A program made the translations under genes and the position numbers. This document shows positions 58,865-64,000 of a stretch of 64,000 nucleotides of DNA, in pieces; position 1 is the first letter of the stretch, and the number at the start of each line of letters is the position of its first letter. The stretch lies in contig NZ_CP090063.1 in assembly GCF_021391495.1 (NCBI RefSeq), positions 5,022,001-5,086,000 of the forward strand, given 5' to 3'. The notes beneath the pieces were generated by a model. The model was not told the DNA's origin and ran no database searches. It saw only the letters and a list, made by a program, of their open reading frames with translations. Origin of the DNA: Amycolatopsis acidiphila. GTDB taxonomy: Bacteria; Actinomycetota; Actinomycetes; Mycobacteriales; Pseudonocardiaceae.

Positions 58865-59512
58865 ATGTCACTGTCCAAACCGGCCGACGCCGCGGCCCAC
58901 GATCCGGTACCCGGACGAGTGGTGACCGGCACTGTCGTGCGGATCGATCCCCTGTGCCGGGAGGCGGCGGTGGCGTGGCGGACGGTGGTACTCAACCGGA
59001 TCGGCGCCGCGCTCGCCGGAGTCGCCCTGGTCATCGCCGCGCTCGCCGGTGCGCCGCCCGGACCGCTCGCCCTGGTCGCCGGCGGCGCCCTGCTGGTCCT
59101 GCTCCTCCTCGGCGCGCTGCTGCGCTCGACGCTGCCCCCGGGCGCCCTGCCGGTCGGACCCACGCCGCTCTGGCCGTGGGCACTGCCGTTGCGCGAGGCC
59201 GGCCGGGCACGTGAGGTCGACGTGCTCGCCTTCCGGGTCAAGGACATCGCCGGCGCAGAGCACCTGTGCCGCGTGCGAGGCGGTCTCGCGGCCCCCGCCC
59301 GCGGGGCGAACGTCGAGGTCTACGGGCGACGCGACGCGTCCGGGCAGCTCCGGGTGAGACAGCTGGTGACACCGGACAGCGGTCACCCCGTCCGGCCCCG
59401 GTTCTCCCTCCCCAGCACAATCGCGAGGACGGCCGCCAACGGCGCCACACTCGTGTGGTTTGTGACCGCCGTGATCTTGTTTTCGCTTCCCGTTGTCACG
59501 CACTGGTCTTAG
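58865..59512 (+). CDS. membrane protein, hypothetical
   Basis: A 215-residue protein with two close helices at about 42-85 (LAGVALVIAALAG and LALVAGGALLVLLLLGALL), a soluble middle that looks like a small beta domain (VDVLAFRVKDIAGAEHLCRV, GGLAAPARGANVEVYGRR) and a last helix at about 192-210. The ATG has AAAGGTGG upstream. The middle could bind a partner or nucleic acid. It precedes the five-gene set at 59634 by 121 bases, and may or may not belong to it. Confidence 0.65.
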   Translation: MSLSKPADAAAHDPVPGRVVTGTVVRIDPLCREAAVAWRTVVLNRIGAALAGVALVIAALAGAPPGPLALVAGGALLVLLLLGALLRSTLPPGALPVGPTPLWPWALPLREAGRAREVDVLAFRVKDIAGAEHLCRVRGGLAAPARGANVEVYGRRDASGQLRVRQLVTPDSGHPVRPRFSLPSTIARTAANGATLVWFVTAVILFSLPVVTHWS

Positions 59513-59633
59513 CCCGTTCGGGTGGTCGCCTCAGCGGAAATCCGAGGTGGTCGAACCGGAACGGAAAAAGGCGTAATGGTTTCGGCCGGGCGGGCGACAA
59601 AGTCGGCAATGACAAATCCGAGGAGCTGACGAA

Positions 59634-60092
59634 GTGCCCAGACCGCTGATCCACGATTCGAGGACCGCCCGTGTTATCGGCGGTCCGGCAGCGCGCACGT
59701 CGAACCGCACCGGCGCGAGGATCCACACCGGCCCCCGTTCCGAGTCCTACCTGCGGGCACTGCGCGCCCTCGACGGTTCGGGCAACCTGGCCGCGGCGAA
59801 GGTCGACGAGTTCCTCGACGATCTCCGGCGGGAATTCACCGAACGCCACCACGCGCTGCCGTCGGGCATCGTCGGCACCTGCTACCTTGGCGCACCGTTC
59901 GAAGTGCACACGCTGGCGTTGGACGGTTCGATCATCGAGCACTACCGCCACGGGGAAGCGCTTCCCGGCCGCCTCGAAGAGGCCCGCGCCCTCGCTTCCT
60001 CCCCCATCTACCTGGCCGTCGAGGTCTATCCCGACCGTTTCGTGTGCACCCGCCCGGACGGAAGCACCGTCGTACTGGGAGGCGGCGCATGA
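59634..60092 (+). CDS. first gene of AAA+ cluster: 152-residue protein of unknown function
   Basis: GTG start with GAGGAG upstream. The N-terminal 35 residues are basic and Arg/Thr-rich; the rest appears globular (YLRALRALDGSGNLAAAKVD, GIVGTCYLGAPFEVHTLALD, YLAVEVYPDRFVCTRPDG). No catalytic motif was seen. Its stop overlaps the start of the coiled-coil membrane protein gene by four bases, so both proteins are probably made in fixed ratio. I do not recognise the family. Confidence 0.7.
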   Translation: MPRPLIHDSRTARVIGGPAARTSNRTGARIHTGPRSESYLRALRALDGSGNLAAAKVDEFLDDLRREFTERHHALPSGIVGTCYLGAPFEVHTLALDGSIIEHYRHGEALPGRLEEARALASSPIYLAVEVYPDRFVCTRPDGSTVVLGGGA

Positions 60093-61822
60093 CCGACGCG
60101 AACACCCGTTTGCTGCACAACCTGAACCGCTCGATGGGGCGCGTGGAGACCACGCAGGTGGCTCTCCAGCAGCAACAAGGCGTCCTGCAGCAACAGGTCG
60201 GCCAGCTGGGGGTCACCCAGGACCAGACGCGCACCGAACTGCTGGGCCTGCGCCACCAGTTCGACGAGTACCTGCGCCGCGACGAGCTGCGGCACAACCT
60301 CCAGGTGGCACACACCGAAATCGTGCGGGTGCGCCAGGAACTGGACACGAAGTTCGGCCATTTCGGGTCCGTGCGCCGGCTCGCCACGGGCACGCTGCAG
60401 GCGCTCGACGTCGGCATCGTCGCCCAGTCGACCATGACGCAGCTGTCCGAGGAGCTGATGCTGCTCACGCCGCAGTACTGGCTGGCCCCCGCGCTCGTCG
60501 CACTCGCCGCGTGGATCCGGGACGAACCGCTGCTCGCGAAACAAGCCCTCGACGAGGCGACCCACCGGGACAACGACAAGACTTCGCTGTTCTTCGCGCT
60601 GGTGTTGCGGCGGCACCAGCGCAACGAGGCGTCGGCGCGGTGGCTGCGGCAGTACGCGGCACGGCAGGACCCGGCCAAGCTCTCACGGGAGTTCACGGTC
60701 ATCCTCGACGCGGTCAGCACGGGCGCCTTCGGGCACGAGTCGAAGCCACTGCTCATGGGGCAGATGGGCGAGTGGTACGACCGGCTGACCGAGGACCAGG
60801 CCACGGTGGACAGCCAGGTCGACCGCTGGGCACGGATCCTCGACCAGGAACGGCTGCCGATCGGCAGCCGCTACACCGCGCTGCCCGTGATCAGCCCGAC
60901 GTGGCCCCGGCTCAAGGAACTGTACGAAGGGGCGACGGTGCACGGCCTCGCCGAGCAGCGACTGCGGTCGATCTTCACCGGGCCGGTCCCGGTGAGCGAC
61001 GACCTCCGCGAACGCGTCGACGAGATCCTCACCAGCCTGGTGACCGGCTACGACCTGGAAGAGGCCCCACTGCGCCGCGAGGAGGGCGAGCTGCAGGCGA
61101 TCGTGAAGGCCGAAGGGGACAAGGACGCCGCGGCCAAGGCGATGCGGCTGGCCGACCCCGCCTACGAATCCGCAGTGGACTTCTTGACGCTGATCAGCAA
61201 CGCCGCCGTCGGCGGGAACGGCGCGGGCACGTCGCCGGGCACCCGAAGGTTCGCGGTGGCGCTGGCCAAGGACTGGATCGGACAGGGCGCCGGACGGCTC
61301 GAAGCGGCCAACGTGGCAGCAGCACCGCAGGGCGTCGAGTTCGCCCTCGAAGGCTGGAGCGCAGTGGTCGACGGATCGACCGACGAGACGGCGTTGGTGG
61401 CCGGCCTGGCCCAGCACATCGACACGCAGACAGCGCAGGCCGTCGCCGCGGTCAAGTTCGGCGGCGGACCGCTCGCGGCCGCCGTCGGCGCGGCAATCGC
61501 GACGTTGTTCGCGTTGTCCGCCGCGCTGGCGGGCATCGTCGGGCTCGCGGTGTTCCTGCTGATCGCCGCCGTCGTGGCGGGCGGCGGATCGGCACTCGGC
61601 GCACGCGGGCTGAAGCCGCGCAGGCTCGAACTGCGGCGGCAGGGCGAGCAGCGCAAGGCGATCGCGCTGGACCAGCTCCGGGGCGGCATAGCCGAACTGG
61701 TCGACCTGCGTGCGGAGTGGGAAGGGCAGCTCGCCCTCGCGCCACGCCTGCGGCAGTACCTCGACACGCTCACCGGTGCGGCGTTCGCGGCGCCGGCGCC
61801 CGACCAGAAACGAGGAGCCTAG
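60089..61822 (+). CDS. second gene of AAA+ cluster: coiled-coil protein with C-terminal membrane segments
   Basis: A 577-residue protein. Residues about 1-95 form a Gln-rich coiled coil (VALQQQQGVLQQQVGQLG). A helical, repeat-like body follows (TPQYWLAPALVALAAW, SLFFALVLRRHQRNEASARW), recalling tetratricopeptide-like helical scaffolds. At about 458-505 there are two strong hydrophobic helices (VGAAIATLFALSAALAG and VGLAVFLLIAAVVAG), then a basic helical tail. No enzyme motif. I would not name it; the role may be a membrane scaffold for the AAA+ ATPase. Confidence 0.7.
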   Translation: MTDANTRLLHNLNRSMGRVETTQVALQQQQGVLQQQVGQLGVTQDQTRTELLGLRHQFDEYLRRDELRHNLQVAHTEIVRVRQELDTKFGHFGSVRRLATGTLQALDVGIVAQSTMTQLSEELMLLTPQYWLAPALVALAAWIRDEPLLAKQALDEATHRDNDKTSLFFALVLRRHQRNEASARWLRQYAARQDPAKLSREFTVILDAVSTGAFGHESKPLLMGQMGEWYDRLTEDQATVDSQVDRWARILDQERLPIGSRYTALPVISPTWPRLKELYEGATVHGLAEQRLRSIFTGPVPVSDDLRERVDEILTSLVTGYDLEEAPLRREEGELQAIVKAEGDKDAAAKAMRLADPAYESAVDFLTLISNAAVGGNGAGTSPGTRRFAVALAKDWIGQGAGRLEAANVAAAPQGVEFALEGWSAVVDGSTDETALVAGLAQHIDTQTAQAVAAVKFGGGPLAAAVGAAIATLFALSAALAGIVGLAVFLLIAAVVAGGGSALGARGLKPRRLELRRQGEQRKAIALDQLRGGIAELVDLRAEWEGQLALAPRLRQYLDTLTGAAFAAPAPDQKRGA

Positions 61823-61824
61823 CC

Positions 61825-61974
61825 ATGCCCCGCCCCCTCGCCAACCGCGACGACACCCCCCGTCCGCCCGCCCCACCGCCCCCGCCGGTCCAGGAGCGCG
61901 AGACGGCGCTCGCGTTGCCGGACTGGGACCTGCTGCCACCGGCGGAGTTCCTCGTCCGGCGCAGGCGGCGCTGA
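61825..61974 (+). CDS. third gene of AAA+ cluster: 49-residue proline-rich peptide
   Basis: The ATG, with GAGGAG just upstream and two bases after the previous stop, encodes MPRPLANRDDTPRPPAPPPP, then a Leu/Trp/Asp patch (ALALPDWDLLPPAEFLV) and ends RRRRR. Polyproline plus a short hydrophobic patch suits a docking peptide. The stop lies two bases before the next GTG. Too short for homology; the tight packing and ribosome site support it. Confidence 0.6.
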   Translation: MPRPLANRDDTPRPPAPPPPPVQERETALALPDWDLLPPAEFLVRRRRR

Positions 61975-61976
61975 CC

Positions 61977-62492
61977 GTGCGGCCCATCAGCGGTCCGTAC
62001 GCCGACTGGGTCGACTGGCTACGGGCGTTCGGGCGAGGAGTGGACCTGCCTGGCGGCCACCTGCCGTCGTGGGACGCGGAACTCGGCCCGCAGCTGGTCA
62101 CCCGGCTCACGCAGCACGTCGCCGAGGCGTTCCACAACCGGCAGCGCCGCTGGAGCGAGGCGCTGCACCGGGACCAGGAGATGCTGGTCGCCGATCCGCG
62201 GCACGCGGCCGCCGCGCTCGCCGTCGTGCTGGCGGGCTGCCGGAGCAGGCTGGCGCCGCTGGTCGCGCTGGCCGTGCATCCCGCACTGCCCGAGCAGCTG
62301 CGCGAGAGCCTCCGGGCAGCGCTTACCGAGACCGTCCATTCGGCACAGCGGAGCCTCCGGGACTCCGCCCGCGAGCTGCCACTCGACCTGCAGGCAGTGA
62401 TCAGGGCCAACGAACTGCTGCCCGCCCTCACCCGCCCGTCGCCCGCGCCCGCCGGCACGGCGCCGCGGCGGCGGCGAGTGATCCTCGACTGA
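61977..62492 (+). CDS. fourth gene of AAA+ cluster: helical protein of unknown function
   Basis: A 171-residue, mostly helical protein from a GTG two bases after the preceding stop (VRPISGPYADWVDWLRAFGR, then HVAEAFHNRQRRWSEAL). Ala/Leu/Arg-rich, no cysteine cluster or catalytic motif, disordered basic C-terminus. Placed between the proline-rich peptide and the AAA+ ATPase with a 19-base gap. Unrecognised family. Confidence 0.65.
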   Translation: MRPISGPYADWVDWLRAFGRGVDLPGGHLPSWDAELGPQLVTRLTQHVAEAFHNRQRRWSEALHRDQEMLVADPRHAAAALAVVLAGCRSRLAPLVALAVHPALPEQLRESLRAALTETVHSAQRSLRDSARELPLDLQAVIRANELLPALTRPSPAPAGTAPRRRRVILD

Positions 62493-62511
62493 CCGGAAGG
62501 ACGAAACCAGC

Positions 62512-64000
62512 ATGCCCAACGGGGCGGAGACGAAGGCCCGGGTCGAGTCGTACCTGCTCGCGCGGATTCCCTTCGTGTCGATCCGCACGGTGGAACGCGG
62601 CCGTGCCCTGGAGATGCTCACCGAGCTGGCCCGGGAGAAACAGCTCGACGTCATCGTGCACACCCTCAGCCAGGGGCTGCGGGACCTGCGCACCAAACAG
62701 GTGGTGTCGGACGACAAGTCGCTGCTGGGCGCCCTCGACCTGGCCGGCGAGTGGTTCCAGTCGCGCGCGAACCTGACGGTCGTGTTCACCGACGTGCAGC
62801 ACCTCGGCGACGACAACGACATCTCGCGCCGGTTCGTCGACCTCGCACAGCTGGCCGAGGAGCAGGGCGGCTGCATCATGGTCGTCAGCGCCGATCCCAC
62901 CTGGAACGCGTTGCAGCGCATGGGCATGGCGGTGGCGCTCGACCTGCCCGACGTGGACGAGATGCGCCGCGAGATCGTCGAGTTCCTGCGCCAGTACGAC
63001 TCGGAGATCCGGATCGAGTGGGGGCCGGCGGAGTTCGACGAGGCCGCGTCGATCCTCACCGGTGTCACCCGGATCGAAGCGCTCAACATCCTCGCCACGC
63101 TCGTCGTGCGCAAGTCCGTGACGAAGGCCGAACTGGTGGACCTCGGCCGCGCCAAGGACTCGATCTTCGGCGACCTCGCCGGGATCGAGCGGGTCGCGGT
63201 GCGGCCGGGCGACCACCTCGTCGGCGGCCTGGCCGGGCTGCGCCAGTGGCTGGATCGCAAGCGTCCGCTGCTCACGATGGACCTGCGCGACCGGGACCTG
63301 CGGCCGCCCCGCGGGGTGCTCCTGGTCGGCGTGCCCGGGTGCGGGAAATCCCTGTCCGCCAAGGCAATCGCCTCCGACTGGCAGCTTCCGCTCTACCGGC
63401 TGGACATCGGCTCGGTGCTGGGCACCTACGTCGGCCAGTCGGAGAGCCGGTTCAAGGAGGCGCTGGCCACCGCGGACGCCGTCGCGCCCTGCGTGCTGTG
63501 GATCGACGAGATCGAGAAGGGCCTGGCCGGATCGGGCACCGACAGTACGGGCGTCACCACCCGGCTGGTCGGTCAGTTCCTGTACTGGCTGCAGGAATCG
63601 CGCGCCCGGGTCTTCGTCGTCGCGACCGCCAACGACGTGCGGGCGTTGCCGCAGGAGCTGCTGCGCAGCGGCCGGTTCGACGACATGTTCTTCGTGGACC
63701 TGCCGGAGGCCGACGAACGACGCGAGATCATCGAGATCTACCTGCGCAAGTACCTGCGGGTCCCGGTCACCGCGGAGATGCTGGGCGAGCTGGTGGGGCT
63801 GAGCGAGGGTTTCGCGGGTTCGGACCTGCAGGCCGCCGTCGCCGAGATCGGGTACGAGGCGAAACGGGTGGGCGACGAGAACGTACCGTTCGAGTACTAC
63901 CGGGGCTCGTTCGCCAACATCGTACCGCTGGCCCGGTCCGCCCCGGAGCGGATCGAGGAGGTCCGGCTGCTGCGCGACCGGGCGATCCCGGCCTCCGGCC
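62512..64000 (+). CDS. Ycf46-like AAA+ ATPase, partial (3' end beyond window)
   Basis: At least 496 residues. The first about 250 resemble the N-terminal part of Ycf46-type proteins ([20 protein letters not shown], then VVSADPTW). The AAA+ core has Walker [10 protein letters not shown] (273-281), [15 protein letters not shown], Walker B VLWIDEIE (328-335), sensor ATAND and the arginine-finger region RSGRFD (385-390). Ycf46-like ATPases are related to FtsH/ARC unfoldases but lack the protease. ATG after GGAAGGACG. The only energy-using protein of the cluster, likely a remodelling motor for its partners. Confidence 0.88.
   Translation, partial: MPNGAETKARVESYLLARIPFVSIRTVERGRALEMLTELAREKQLDVIVHTLSQGLRDLRTKQVVSDDKSLLGALDLAGEWFQSRANLTVVFTDVQHLGDDNDISRRFVDLAQLAEEQGGCIMVVSADPTWNALQRMGMAVALDLPDVDEMRREIVEFLRQYDSEIRIEWGPAEFDEAASILTGVTRIEALNILATLVVRKSVTKAELVDLGRAKDSIFGDLAGIERVAVRPGDHLVGGLAGLRQWLDRKRPLLTMDLRDRDLRPPRGVLLVGVPGCGKSLSAKAIASDWQLPLYRLDIGSVLGTYVGQSESRFKEALATADAVAPCVLWIDEIEKGLAGSGTDSTGVTTRLVGQFLYWLQESRARVFVVATANDVRALPQELLRSGRFDDMFFVDLPEADERREIIEIYLRKYLRVPVTAEMLGELVGLSEGFAGSDLQAAVAEIGYEAKRVGDENVPFEYYRGSFANIVPLARSAPERIEEVRLLRDRAIPASG

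Noticed and set aside
59671..61974. 767-codon plus frame over the AAA+ cluster.
   Set aside because: It runs out of frame through two coupled genes with better coding character. Only its last 50 codons (61825-61974) have a ribosome site and fit between neighbours.
1..64000. CRISPR arrays, tRNA genes, insertion sequences, integrases and biosynthetic gene clusters.
   Set aside because: No regularly spaced repeats, tRNA-like cloverleaf, transposase or integrase motifs, or large synthase genes were found. The P450 pair alone does not make a natural-product cluster.

Overview
The window is very GC-rich, has strong GC bias at third codon positions, uses many GTG starts and is packed with actinobacterial families (DUF5709, SAV2177-type methyltransferase, CYP105-like P450 with a 3Fe-4S ferredoxin, ECF41 sigma factor, many TetR regulators). 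This suggests a Pseudonocardiaceae genome, most likely Amycolatopsis or a close relative. The lineage is inferred from gene content and protein style, not from a marker gene. I saw no rRNA, tRNA, CRISPR array, transposase or integrase.

Layout. 1-3113 (minus): ssuC-ssuB-ssuA-ssuD sulfonate uptake operon, ssuD cut by the window edge. 3319-4660 (plus): a tiny Cys-x-Cys leader peptide and a YeeE/TsuA-type thiosulfate transporter. 4721-8792 (minus): a four-gene exported set, made of a secreted SBP56/methanethiol-oxidase-like propeller, a CopD-like membrane protein with a Met/His-rich tail and two small secreted proteins. 9090-10680: ECF41 sigma factor and carboxymuconolactone decarboxylase, divergent, each with a matching ECF41-type promoter. 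10773-12954: TetR, P450, ferredoxin. 12955-16213: decayed stretch with an RHS fragment joined to an EamA transporter fragment, a DHFR-like gene and a frameshifted MocR regulator. 16484-22281: glcD-glcE-glcF plus a lactate/glycolate permease, giving glycolate uptake and oxidation. 22298-24661: PAP2-like, kinase-like and flippase domains in one protein. 24662-29189: small genes, methyltransferases, a TetR and gene remnants.

29190-36186: sugar catabolism. An FGGY kinase, ABC transporter, DeoR regulator and PfkB kinase lie on minus, with a divergent class II aldolase. The set fits import of a ketose, two phosphorylations and cleavage to trioses. 36222-37351: small genes and an alpha/beta hydrolase with a changed nucleophile. 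37521-44469: a catabolic cluster of unknown substrate (amidohydrolase, cupin, HpcH aldolase, BKACE remnant, SDR; divergent MFS and dihydroorotate-dehydrogenase-like gene; IclR) tied together by a repeated palindrome at both promoters and at iclR.

44747-51664: GreA-like factor, recQ with two frameshifts, DUF5709, MarR with an MFS pump, DUF5131, an LDH/MDH-like dehydrogenase and a remnant. 51734-56779: flavin monooxygenase, orphan OsmF-type binding protein, and a rubber oxygenase gene (lcp) broken by an 8-bp tandem duplication opposite a double-TetR regulator. 57188-59512: small membrane proteins. 59634-64000: a tightly packed five-gene set ending in a Ycf46-like AAA+ ATPase cut by the window edge; its function is not known to me and it is one of the best candidates for an undescribed system. 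Gene decay is frequent throughout, and some single-base frameshifts in G/C runs could be sequence errors.
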